A stretch of DNA of 64,000 bases, from contig NZ_JAJQQP010000011.1 in assembly GCF_028994805.1 (NCBI RefSeq), positions 219,733 through 283,732 of the forward strand, in the 5' to 3' direction. This document shows positions 1 to 8,443 of this stretch, piece by piece. Position numbers and translations under genes: made by a program. Origin of the DNA: Promicromonospora iranensis. GTDB taxonomy: Bacteria > Actinomycetota > Actinomycetes > Actinomycetales > Cellulomonadaceae. Under the pieces are notes generated by a model. That model made no database searches. It was not told where the DNA came from and saw nothing but the letters and a program-made list of their open reading frames with translations. Within the stretch, counting starts at the first letter, position 1; the number at the start of each line of letters is the position of its first letter.

Positions 1-869
1 TGATCTACGGCTTCCACATGCCGATGTTCCTGTTCCTGTCCGGGTACATGATCTCGATGGCGCGGTTCGACAGCCGGCCCTGGGGCGACCTGCTGCGCCA
101 CTACTGGAAGCGCATGCTCGCCGCCTGGCTCGTGGTCAGCGTGCTCTGGCTCGCGCTGCAGAAGCCGGACGCGTTCGCCGACGTGCAGACCTTCCTCGAG
201 GTGCTGCTGCTGCGCCCGGACTTCCACCTCTGGTACGTGCCCATGCTGTTCCTGAGCGTGCTCCTGCTGCGGCTGCTCGGCCGGCCGCTCACCAGCTCGC
301 CCGCGGCACGGGTGGCGCTCGGTGGGGCCGCGGTCGCCGGCGCGCTCCTGTTCCAGACGCCGCTCAAGGACCTCGTGCCGACAGTCGTCCTGGAGAACGT
401 CGATGCCCGGTACGCGGGGTACTTCCTGTGGGTGCTGCTCGGCGTGGCGGTGCGCAACCGATGGTTCCCGCGCATCGGCCTCTGGTGGCTCGCGCCCCTC
501 GTCGTGGTGGGGCTGGTCGCCCGGAGCTGGGTCTACACGTCCGACGCGGCCGGACCCTGGCGGAGCGTCGTCGCGTTCACCCTGCTGTCCCTGGGTGCGT
601 CGCTGTGCGTACCCGCGCTCCGCGACGCACTACGCGCTCCCCTCCCCCTGATCGGTGACGGGCTGCGCACCGTGGGCCGGCACTCGCTCTACGTGTACCT
701 GCTGCACCCGTTCGTCACCGACGCCCTGCACACTCCCGAGGTGGGCTGGGCGCGCTCGCTGCTGCTCGGCGTGGCCGTCACCGTGGCGCTCCTCGTCGCG
801 AGCTGCCTGGTGGCGGGCGTCCTGGAACGGGTCGGTGCGCGACGGCGTCAGTACGCCGGATACGCGTAG
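1..869 (+). CDS. Membrane acyltransferase, family 3 (5' end outside window)
   Basis: The reading frame is open from base 3, so the gene begins upstream of the window; the ATG at 18 is internal. The first visible residues (FHMPMFLFLSGY) are a hallmark of the acyltransferase_3 (OafA/WecH) family, integral membrane enzymes that O-acylate surface glycans. The remaining ~285 residues form about eight hydrophobic segments, and a conserved HSLYVYLLHP stretch near the C-terminus matches the usual last helix. There is no SGNH domain, unlike the two larger relatives at 2210 and 6060. The last 22 bases overlap tail to tail with the CHAP hydrolase gene. The substrate is unknown; a surface polysaccharide is likely from the context. 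Confidence 0.85.
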   Translation, partial: IYGFHMPMFLFLSGYMISMARFDSRPWGDLLRHYWKRMLAAWLVVSVLWLALQKPDAFADVQTFLEVLLLRPDFHLWYVPMLFLSVLLLRLLGRPLTSSPAARVALGGAAVAGALLFQTPLKDLVPTVVLENVDARYAGYFLWVLLGVAVRNRWFPRIGLWWLAPLVVVGLVARSWVYTSDAAGPWRSVVAFTLLSLGASLCVPALRDALRAPLPLIGDGLRTVGRHSLYVYLLHPFVTDALHTPEVGWARSLLLGVAVTVALLVASCLVAGVLERVGARRRQYAGYA

Positions 870-2149
870 TACAGCACCTGCGACTCCGGGACCCACTGCT
901 CCACCACACCGCGTCTGCCCGCCGGGAGCGTGCCACCGCCCCAGGTGTTGCCGTGGATCACCTTGATCCGCGAGCCGTCGACCTGGACCACGAACATCAC
1001 GTGCGACGCCTCGCCCGACGCGACGTACGAGACGAACGCCAGCGCTCCCGGGCGCGGCGTCGAGCCCGTCGGCCGTGTGCGCCGGACGGTGTCCCGGTAC
1101 GCCGTCCACGTGGTCGACTGCGGTACGAGCGTCCGGTGACCCGACGCCTTGAAGAACCACGACTGGAACAGCCCGCACCACGGTGCGTTCGTGCGCGCCC
1201 ACGCGTTGTACTTGCTGTGCCAGTCGTAGCGGGCGCCGTTGCCAGGGGTGTGCCGCACCGTGTAACCCACCTGGGAACGCGCGGCCGCCACCACCTCGCC
1301 CCGGACACCCGTCAGGCCGGTCGACGCCTCGTCACCGTCGGCGTTCGTGTACAGCACGCCGCCCTCGAAACGCTGCACGCATCCGCCACGAGCCAGGCCG
1401 CACGACGGATCCATCAACGGGGCGCCCAGGGCGCCCTGGGCGCCGCGGCGCTCGCGGTACTCGCGGAGGATCCCGCCGTGCACCCACCACGTCCGTACCC
1501 GCCCGGAGCGGTTCACCTTCACCAGGATCCCGTGCTCGTACGAGCGAGAGACGACGGAGCGCGTCACCTGCCGTGTCCCCGACGTCGGCCGCCCGAGTGC
1601 CACACCCATCTGCCGGGCGCGGGACGTCATGGTCCGGTCCGCCGTCGTGAGCCCCACGCCGATCCGCGGCGTCCACGACGCCTGCGCGGTGGACGATCCC
1701 CGGTAGATGGCCCGGTACTGGTACACGGCACCCGCGCGGATCCGTATCCGGTACCGCCCGGAGCTGTTGGTGGTGTCGCTGCCGACCGTCCGCCACGCGG
1801 ACTCGTTCAGCCGCTTCTTCTGCGCGACGACGGCACGGCCCGACGCCGGTGATCCGCCCACGGTCAGCTGTCCGTACAGCCAGAAGGTCTCACCCTTGCG
1901 CAGCTGACGCTCCTGCACGCCACCGGTGAGACGGCTCGTCCTCGCCGCTGTGGCGACCCGGGCCGGGACCGTGACCTCGACGCGGTCGGCGGTGCCGAGG
2001 CCCGTGGCCGGGGACGCCGCGGCGACTCCACCGGCCGGTAGCAGAAGAGTGGCTGCGAGCAGACCGCTCAGCCAGCGGCAGGTCTTCCGACCACTGGTGC
2101 GGGCCCGGCCGGTCGCAGTGCCGGGCTGCTGCGTCGGGAACCGCCGCAT
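848..2149 (-). CDS. Secreted CHAP-domain hydrolase with LGFP-like repeats
   Basis: The 433-residue protein starts with a basic stretch and a hydrophobic segment (about 26-46) that looks like a signal peptide. Residues 80-165 resemble an Ig-like beta domain, 170-270 contain LGFP-like repeats (GALGAPLMD and similar) often found in actinobacterial wall-binding proteins, and the C-terminal 140 residues look like a CHAP amidase/peptidase. The likely catalytic Cys is C325 (APWCGLF) and the His H383 (ASHVMFV), with N401 nearby. It probably cleaves peptidoglycan peptides outside the cell. The ATG at 2149 is preceded by TAGCCT and then six bases, which suggests a leaderless start. The CHAP assignment comes from the motifs; the cleaved bond is not known. 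Confidence 0.82.
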   Translation of the reverse strand: MRRFPTQQPGTATGRARTSGRKTCRWLSGLLAATLLLPAGGVAAASPATGLGTADRVEVTVPARVATAARTSRLTGGVQERQLRKGETFWLYGQLTVGGSPASGRAVVAQKKRLNESAWRTVGSDTTNSSGRYRIRIRAGAVYQYRAIYRGSSTAQASWTPRIGVGLTTADRTMTSRARQMGVALGRPTSGTRQVTRSVVSRSYEHGILVKVNRSGRVRTWWVHGGILREYRERRGAQGALGAPLMDPSCGLARGGCVQRFEGGVLYTNADGDEASTGLTGVRGEVVAAARSQVGYTVRHTPGNGARYDWHSKYNAWARTNAPWCGLFQSWFFKASGHRTLVPQSTTWTAYRDTVRRTRPTGSTPRPGALAFVSYVASGEASHVMFVVQVDGSRIKVIHGNTWGGGTLPAGRRGVVEQWVPESQVLYYAYPAY

Positions 2150-2155
2150 GATGGC

Positions 2156-2161
2156 AGGCTA
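2156..2161 (-). promoter_or_regulatory. -10 hexamer TAGCCT, leaderless start for CHAP hydrolase
   Basis: TAGCCT lies six bases before the ATG at 2149 and there is no Shine-Dalgarno sequence, so transcription would begin at or next to the start codon. Confidence 0.5.
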
Positions 2162-2209
2162 CGTCCACCTGTCGCGGCGCGCCGGGTGAGCAGATCCGGC
2201 ACCCGATGG

Positions 2210-4312
2210 TCAGAACGACGCCGGCAGCACCTCGCGTAGCCGGTCGGTGAGCTGGGTCATGTAGGTACGGGTCACGTGGTTCGGGTCGCGGTAGACCAGC
2301 ACGTTCCCGATCACGGCCGGGCACGACGTCTCGTCACAGAAATGGTCCTCGAACGAGGCGCTCTTGACGCGTGGTGCCAGCTCGAGCGCCGCCGGGACGG
2401 TGGCACGTCCGCGGAAGGCGTCCTCCCGCGGCTGGTCGCACAGGGTGGGATCCGCGTAGTTCTCGGTGACGCACTCGATGATGTCCTCACGCGCGTGCGG
2501 GGTGTCCCGCAGCACGACGACCTGCGAGCCCAGGTCGGCGAGCTCGTTCCACACCTCGGCGAGCCCTTCGGCACCCGCGTGCTTCTCGCCACCACGAGGC
2601 GCCAGGGTGTAGGACTCCTGGTAGGTCGTGATCACAAGGTGGGGTGCCAGCTCGAGGAGCTCGGCGCGCGTCCCGGCGTTCGCGGTCGCACAGGCCTCGA
2701 CCTCGGGGGTGTCACCGCTGCGCGGACCCGCGCTGAACGGGCACGCCGAGTGCAGGTAGGTGACCACCCGCCAGTCGCGCTCCGTGGCGATCGTGATGAT
2801 CGGCTCGGAGAACATGGCGGCGTGCGAGTCGCCCACGACGGCGACGGTCGCCTTCGGGTTCTCCGTCTCGCCGAACTCGCACATGGACGTCACGGTGGCC
2901 CGCTGCCCCGCCTGACAGGCCTTGATCTCCGGAGTCTTGTCCTCCGCGGCCTTGATCGGGTTCGGCGAGATCGCGGTGCTCCCGTCGACGAACGGTGCGA
3001 AGTCCCGCGCGATCCCCTCCGGGATCGACTCGTCCGCCTCGCTCGCGGCGGCCAGCGCATTGCTGTCCCACTGCTCGATGGTGCCCTGGACACGCCACGG
3101 CAGGGTCATCGCGAGGCCGGCGACCAGCACCATCGCCACCAGAGCCGCCACCAGCATGCGCACGTCGGCCTTGAACCAGCGGGCGGTGCGGACCGGCTGC
3201 TCGATCAGCGTGTAGCTCGCGATCGCCAGGGCGAACGAGGCGATGAGGAGCACCATGACGTCCGTGAACCGCGGGTCCCGCCCCGCGTAGATCCCGAAGA
3301 AGACGATCACCGGGAAGTGCCACAGGTACAGCGAGTACGAGATGTCACCGAGGCGCTGCGCCGCCCACGACTCGGTGACCGAGCGCAGCGAACCGGGCCC
3401 GGAGGTCCGGCCGGCAGCGATCACGGCGCACGCGCCCAACGTCGGCGCGAGCGCTGCGACGCCAGGGAACGGCGTGCTGTCGTCGTACAGGCAGGCCGCG
3501 ATGACGATCGCCGCGACACCGAACACGACGAGGGTGTTGCGCAAGGGTGCGAACCGCCGTGTGTCCCGTATCAGGAGCGCCAGGATGCCGCCGGCAGCGA
3601 GCTCCCAGACCCGCGTCAGTGTCGAGTAGTACGCCACCGGGTCGGCACCCGACGACTGCTGGACACCCCAGGCGAAGGAGGCGACGGCGACGAGGCCGAA
3701 GACCGCCAGCAGGATGCGCCGGAGCGCGGCAGGGTTCTTGGCCCGGACGACGCCGCGGGCGCCGGTCCAGAGCCCCGCCGCGAGCAGGACGAGCAACGGC
3801 CAGACCAGGTAGAACTGTTCCTCGACCCCCAGGGACCAGAAGTGCTGGAACGCCGTGGGGTTGTTGCTGGCGGCCTGGTAGTCGACGGACTCCGCGGCGA
3901 GCGCCCAGTTCTCCACGTAGAGCACCGAGGCGAGCGCCTGCTTCCACCACGACTCCACGAGCGACGGCGGCAGAAGGACCAGGGCGATCGCGATCACGCC
4001 CACGGTGGTGGCGAGGGAGGCCGGCAGGATCCGGCGCGCACGAGCCGCCCAGAACCGCTTGAGGTCGACCGTGCCTGTCGTGGACGCCTCGCGCCACAGG
4101 TGCCCGGTGATGAGGAAACCGGAGATCACGAAGAAGACGTCCACACCGATGTACCCGCCGGGCAGGACGTCCGGGTCGATGTGGTAGACGAGCACCAGCA
4201 GCACCGCGAGAGCGCGCAGCGCCTGGACCTCCGGGCGGAACTTGCGGGGACGAGCAGAACCTTCGGTCGCCCGGCCTGATGTGGCGGCGGGTGCGGTCGT
4301 CATTGCCGACAT
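2210..4312 (-). CDS. Acyltransferase-SGNH fusion (OafA-like O-acetyltransferase)
   Basis: The product is about 700 residues. The N-terminal half is an acyltransferase_3 membrane domain (FRPEVQALRALAVLLVLVYH, then GYIGVDVFFVISGFLI) with about ten helices. The C-terminal ~270 residues form an extracytoplasmic SGNH esterase-like domain with GDSH near residue 492 and a DPNH motif near 678 that supply the expected Ser, Asp and His. Proteins of this design O-acetylate lipopolysaccharide, teichoic acid or peptidoglycan sugars. The frame stays open up to 4639, but that extension would run into the divergent protease gene, so ATG 4312 (or 4303) is the better start. A sister enzyme lies at 6060, on the other side of the protease. 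Confidence 0.88.
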   Translation of the reverse strand: MSAMTTAPAATSGRATEGSARPRKFRPEVQALRALAVLLVLVYHIDPDVLPGGYIGVDVFFVISGFLITGHLWREASTTGTVDLKRFWAARARRILPASLATTVGVIAIALVLLPPSLVESWWKQALASVLYVENWALAAESVDYQAASNNPTAFQHFWSLGVEEQFYLVWPLLVLLAAGLWTGARGVVRAKNPAALRRILLAVFGLVAVASFAWGVQQSSGADPVAYYSTLTRVWELAAGGILALLIRDTRRFAPLRNTLVVFGVAAIVIAACLYDDSTPFPGVAALAPTLGACAVIAAGRTSGPGSLRSVTESWAAQRLGDISYSLYLWHFPVIVFFGIYAGRDPRFTDVMVLLIASFALAIASYTLIEQPVRTARWFKADVRMLVAALVAMVLVAGLAMTLPWRVQGTIEQWDSNALAAASEADESIPEGIARDFAPFVDGSTAISPNPIKAAEDKTPEIKACQAGQRATVTSMCEFGETENPKATVAVVGDSHAAMFSEPIITIATERDWRVVTYLHSACPFSAGPRSGDTPEVEACATANAGTRAELLELAPHLVITTYQESYTLAPRGGEKHAGAEGLAEVWNELADLGSQVVVLRDTPHAREDIIECVTENYADPTLCDQPREDAFRGRATVPAALELAPRVKSASFEDHFCDETSCPAVIGNVLVYRDPNHVTRTYMTQLTDRLREVLPASF

Positions 4313-4497
4313 GGCGTGTCGCACTCTTCGTCTCGGGGGTAAGAACGCCCTACTGTCCCATGGGGACGAGAGGGTAAAAAATTCGGATGTCGCGGTCTTC
4401 TCTTCTGTGCAGATGTGATGGCAATCTCCGTCAGGACGCGTAGGTTGCCCTACGGGCCCCGCACGGGGGCTCATCTTCACGCACAGGAGAGTGAACC

Positions 4498-5997
4498 ATG
4501 CGCATCTCCCATTCCCGGCGAGCACTCGCCGTCGCCACAGCGACGGCACTCGCACTGACCGCGCTCGGCAGCGTTGCCGGAAACGCGGCCGACGAGCCGG
4601 AGTCGACGCCGGTCCCCATCGTGACTCCGGACGGGGCACTGTTCTCCTACGTCGTCAACACGGAGCGTGCCGGTGTCCGTGACACCGTCCTCGCGGTCAA
4701 GGCCATCCAGCGCGCCGACGGCGTCACGGTCCAGGCCTGGCCGCAGATCGGCGTGATCGTGGCGCACTCCGCCAACGGCTCGTTCCGTGAGGAGGTGCTC
4801 GTCGCCGACCGCGCGGGCGTCGTCGAGTCGGTCGGTGCCACCCGCACCGTCTCCCCCACGGAGGGCACACCCGGTGCGGACAAGGCCGCGGGCGTCAAGA
4901 AGGACCGCGCCGTCAAGGGCAAGGCCACGAAGGACACCACCGGCTGGACCGTCGACGAGCCGGCCGGCACCACCGCCGTCCCCGACCCGGGCGAGGCCAC
5001 GCAGTGGGACATGGAGATGATCAAGGCCGACCAGGCCCTGGAGATCAACCCCGGCTCCTCCGACGTCGTCGTCGGTGTGCTGGACTCCGGGATCGACGCG
5101 TCGCACCCGGACCTGGCGTCCCAGGTCGACGCCGACCAGTCGGTGAACTGCGCCGACGCCGGTAGGCCGGACAGGTCGGCGACCGGCTGGCTGCCGACCA
5201 CCTCGGACCACGGCACACACGTCGCGGGCACGATCGCCGCGGCGCAGAACGGCGTCGGCATCGTGGGTGTGGCGCCCGGCGTCACGATGGCCTCGGTCAA
5301 GGTGGTGAACGACGACGGGTTCATCTACCCGGAGTACGCGGTGTGCGGCTTCATCTGGGCGGGCATGCACCGCATGGACGTCACGAACAACTCGTACTAC
5401 ATCGACCCGTTCATGTACTGGTGCGAGGACCAGCCCGACCAGGCCGCCGCGAAGGAGGCCGTGCGCCGCGCGGTGGACTTCTCGACCAAGCGGGGCGTGG
5501 TGCACGCGGCGGCGGCGGGCAACGCCGCCACCGACCTGGCCAACAACACCACCGACGCGTCGAGCCCCAACGACTCGACGGCCGTGGACCGGGTGATCAA
5601 CTCCGGCTGCGAGGACATCCCCGCGGAGCTGGACGGCGTCGTGACGGTGTCGTCGTTGACCCAGACCACGGACCTGAGCGCGTTCTCGAACCGGGGCCTC
5701 GGCAAGATCGACGTCTCCGCCCCGGGCAGCGCGATCCTGTCCACGGAGCTCGACGGCACCTGGGACCTCAAGAGCGGCACGTCGATGGCATCCCCGCACG
5801 TCGCGGGCGTCCTGGCGCTCATGAAGTCGGCGCACCCGCGCTGGAGCCCCGCGCAGCTGGAGGCCGCGGTCCGTGCCCAGGCCGACGACCACGAGTGCAC
5901 CACGACGACGCGTGGGCCGGCCTGCGTGGGCGGGCTCGAGGAGAACAGCTTCTACGGTGACGGCATCGCCGACGCCCTGGACGCCGTGAACCGCTGA
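4498..5997 (+). CDS. Secreted S8 (subtilisin-like) serine protease
   Basis: The 499-residue preproprotein has a signal peptide (1-30, ending VAGNA-A), a propeptide-like region (about 40-165) and a subtilase domain. The catalytic triad is visible: D196 in VLDSGID, H238 in DHGTHVAG and S429 in GTSMASPH. There is no C-terminal transmembrane helix, so the enzyme is probably released or wall-associated. A good Shine-Dalgarno (AGGAG) precedes ATG 4498. It lies between two acyltransferase-SGNH genes facing opposite ways and ends at a strong hairpin. It is not obviously a mycosin, because no ESX secretion genes are nearby and the C-terminal anchor is missing. Confidence 0.92.
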   Translation: MRISHSRRALAVATATALALTALGSVAGNAADEPESTPVPIVTPDGALFSYVVNTERAGVRDTVLAVKAIQRADGVTVQAWPQIGVIVAHSANGSFREEVLVADRAGVVESVGATRTVSPTEGTPGADKAAGVKKDRAVKGKATKDTTGWTVDEPAGTTAVPDPGEATQWDMEMIKADQALEINPGSSDVVVGVLDSGIDASHPDLASQVDADQSVNCADAGRPDRSATGWLPTTSDHGTHVAGTIAAAQNGVGIVGVAPGVTMASVKVVNDDGFIYPEYAVCGFIWAGMHRMDVTNNSYYIDPFMYWCEDQPDQAAAKEAVRRAVDFSTKRGVVHAAAAGNAATDLANNTTDASSPNDSTAVDRVINSGCEDIPAELDGVVTVSSLTQTTDLSAFSNRGLGKIDVSAPGSAILSTELDGTWDLKSGTSMASPHVAGVLALMKSAHPRWSPAQLEAAVRAQADDHECTTTTRGPACVGGLEENSFYGDGIADALDAVNR

Positions 5998-6007
5998 CCG
6001 CTCCGTC

Positions 6008-6047
6008 GGCCGGGCTCGTCGGGACCGTGGTCCCGACGAGCCCGGCC
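6008..6047. terminator. Perfect 19-bp hairpin between convergent genes
   Basis: The arms 6008-6026 and 6029-6047 are perfectly complementary with a two-base centre. The hairpin lies just after the protease stop and just before the end of the convergent acyltransferase gene, so it probably acts as a bidirectional terminator. No U-tract is present. Confidence 0.75.
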
Positions 6048-6059
6048 GGCGCGGTCCCG

Positions 6060-8249
6060 TCAGTAGCGCATGCGCACCGGCGGGCGGTCCATCGGGTCCA
6101 CGAACAGCCACGGCGCCCTGGCCCGCAGCGCGTGGTGCAGCGGGCGGGTCAGGGTCGCCGCGTAGGTGGCGGTCATGTGGTTGTCGTCGCGGTAGACCAG
6201 CACGTTCCCGACCCGCCCGGCGCATGACCGCTCTCCGCAGATGAAGCGCGTGAGGTCGAGGTGCACCGCCGTCTCCGGCACACCTTCGGTGGTCACGACC
6301 GGGTTCGTCGGCGAGTAGACGTCCGCCCGGGGCCGCGCACAACCGATCCCGTCGGGATCCGCCTCCATGCAGGTCGGGACGTCGAAGTCGAACCGTGGGT
6401 TGTCCCGGATCGTCACCACGCGGATCCCCGCGGCGGCGAGCCGGCGCCAGGCCCGTGACTCCGCCGGGATGACCTTGTCGCCGGGGGCGGAGGGCGAGGT
6501 GCGGCTACCGACCACCACTACCGCGTCGGGCCGCATCGTCTCGAGCGCCTCGAGCGCGTTGACCCGCCACGACCAGCACATGTCGGTGGTGTCCACCGGC
6601 CCGACGGGTGCCGCCAGACGACACCCACGACGAGCCATCAGCTGGACCTGCCAGTTCTCCCGCCGCCCCACCTCGGCCAGCGCGGGCGCCCACTGGATGA
6701 TGTGCGAGTCGCCCACCATGACCACCGTGTGGTCCGGCTCGGGTCCGTCCGTCACCGAGCAGCTCAGGGCCGCGTCCGACCCGGCGGTGCGCACGTTGTC
6801 CTGGATGCAGTCCTCGCTGTCGACGTCAGGCAGGTCCAGGGCGGCGACCGCGGGCGCGGGCTGGACGGCGACGCCGTGCGGGACCGGCTCGCGGTAGGCA
6901 GGGCTGAGCGCGAGAGCTCCCGGGTACTGAGCGGGCCCAGCCTCCTCCGCCACGGCCTCCGCCTCCGCGAGCAGCTGGGCGTTCTGCCGCTCGAGCAGGG
7001 TCTCGGCGACCACGGCGCCGCTCGCCACGAGCGACACGCAGGCGACGGCGGCCACGAGCGCGCGCACTCCACCCCAGGCCGCACGGAACCGTTGCGCCGG
7101 GTCCGCCACGAGCTTGGTGGTGAGCCAGGACAGCACCACCGACACCGCCAGGATCGCCGCGGCGCCGAACCAGTCGACCCGGTCCTGGCCCGTGTGGTGC
7201 AGGTAGGCGATGAGCAGCGGCCAGTGCCACAGGTACAGCGCGTAGGAGATGTCGGCGACGAACCGGAGCGGCGCCACCTGGAGCAGCCCGCGCGGACCCC
7301 AGGCCGCACGCCCGCCGGAGCCGAGCAGCACGAGCAGCGCTCCCAGCACCGGCCACAGTGCCCACCGACCCGGGAACAGCGCGCCGCCGTCGAGCACGAA
7401 GCCGCTGGACACGACCAGCCCGAGGCCCGCCCACCCCAGCACGGGGCGCAGGAACGCCGGGAGCCGCAGCCACGGCAGCATCAGGGCCAGCAACCCGCCG
7501 ATGCCCAGCTCCCAGAACCGGGCCCAGGAGTGGAAGTACGCGACCGGCTGGTCCACGACGTGCAGGTTCTGAGCGAAGACGAACGACGCCGCAGTGGCGC
7601 CGGTGACCACCACGAGGAGCAGGCCGTGCGCCCTGATCCGCACCAGGCGCGCCAGGGCGGCCACCACCAGCACCACGAGGGGCCAGGCCAGGAAGAACTG
7701 CCCCTGCACGGACATCGACCAGAAGTGCTGCAGCGGGCTGGTCTGCGGACCGGCCGCACCGTAGGCGAGCTGGCCGGAGATCATCTCCCAGTTCACGAAG
7801 TAGAGCGCCGACGCGAAGATCTCGCGACCGGTCTGCGGCCAGATTCCGCGCGGCATGACCCACCAGGCCAGTGCGGCCGTGGCGACGAGCACCAGGAGCG
7901 CCGGGGGAACCAGGCGGGAGAACGTGCGCCCGTAGTGGTCCGCCAGCCGCAGCTCGCGGCGCTCGGCGCGGCGCAGCAGGGACCCTGTCGCCAGGAACCC
8001 GGACAGCACCAGGAACACGTCGACGCCACCGGACACCCGCCCGTTGCCGAACAGGTGGAACGCCACCACGAGAGCGAGCGCGAGGCCGCGCAGGCCGTGC
8101 AGCTCGGGGATGTGCGCGGCGCCGGGGCGACCGGCGGCGTGGCGCGCCTTGGCCGGCCGTCCGCCACCCGGTCCGGACCGCCCGCCCGTCGCCGTACCCG
8201 CGTCCGCCGGCCCGACGGAACGCGTCGGCGAAGTCGCGACAACGGTCAC
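6060..8249 (-). CDS. Acyltransferase-SGNH fusion (OafA-like), second copy
   Basis: The 729-residue protein repeats the architecture of the one at 2210. A low-complexity Gly/Pro/Ala N-terminus (1-45) is followed by an acyltransferase_3 membrane domain (ELHGLRGLALALVVAFHLFG, GGVDVFLVLSGFL) and a C-terminal SGNH domain with GDSH near residue 513 and DDNH near 690. The GTG at 8249 is chosen because GGAGG lies about eight bases upstream. The C-terminal stretches around GNVLVYRD(D/P)NH are very similar in the two proteins, which suggests paralogues. It probably transfers an acetyl group to a surface glycan; the acceptor is unknown. Confidence 0.88.
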   Translation of the reverse strand: MTVVATSPTRSVGPADAGTATGGRSGPGGGRPAKARHAAGRPGAAHIPELHGLRGLALALVVAFHLFGNGRVSGGVDVFLVLSGFLATGSLLRRAERRELRLADHYGRTFSRLVPPALLVLVATAALAWWVMPRGIWPQTGREIFASALYFVNWEMISGQLAYGAAGPQTSPLQHFWSMSVQGQFFLAWPLVVLVVAALARLVRIRAHGLLLVVVTGATAASFVFAQNLHVVDQPVAYFHSWARFWELGIGGLLALMLPWLRLPAFLRPVLGWAGLGLVVSSGFVLDGGALFPGRWALWPVLGALLVLLGSGGRAAWGPRGLLQVAPLRFVADISYALYLWHWPLLIAYLHHTGQDRVDWFGAAAILAVSVVLSWLTTKLVADPAQRFRAAWGGVRALVAAVACVSLVASGAVVAETLLERQNAQLLAEAEAVAEEAGPAQYPGALALSPAYREPVPHGVAVQPAPAVAALDLPDVDSEDCIQDNVRTAGSDAALSCSVTDGPEPDHTVVMVGDSHIIQWAPALAEVGRRENWQVQLMARRGCRLAAPVGPVDTTDMCWSWRVNALEALETMRPDAVVVVGSRTSPSAPGDKVIPAESRAWRRLAAAGIRVVTIRDNPRFDFDVPTCMEADPDGIGCARPRADVYSPTNPVVTTEGVPETAVHLDLTRFICGERSCAGRVGNVLVYRDDNHMTATYAATLTRPLHHALRARAPWLFVDPMDRPPVRMRY

Positions 8250-8342
8250 TGGTCAACCTCCGGGTGAGCGTGCGAGCCCGGGCACACATCCTCGGAATCA
8301 CCCGCGACGGCAGCCCCCGGCCAGGCACCGATTCTGCAGCAG

Positions 8343-8377
8343 AGGAGGGCCGCCGACGGCGGGTCGGCGGCCCTCCT
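8343..8377 (-). terminator. 15-bp hairpin downstream of cysN
   Basis: The arms 8343-8357 and 8363-8377 pair perfectly around a GGCGG loop, about 65 bases past the cysN stop. It probably ends the cysQ-cysD-cysN transcript before the next minus-strand gene. Confidence 0.7.
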
Positions 8378-8443
8378 GTGTTGCGCAGCGTATCAGGAAG
8401 CGGTATACGGACCGGTCACGTACCGGTCACGGTCGATGCCGGC

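Noticed and set aside
2276..4279. 667-codon open frame on the plus strand
   Set aside because: It lies entirely antisense to the acyltransferase-SGNH gene, its product is Arg/Gly/Asp-rich without recognisable motifs, and such shadows are common in GC-rich DNA.
4313..4639. N-terminal extension of the acyltransferase at 2210 up to 4639
   Set aside because: It would overlap the divergent protease gene and its promoter, and the extra residues are Arg-rich and unlike the family.
4498..5997. Mycosin of an ESX secretion system
   Set aside because: The C-terminal membrane anchor is missing and no ESX genes are nearby.
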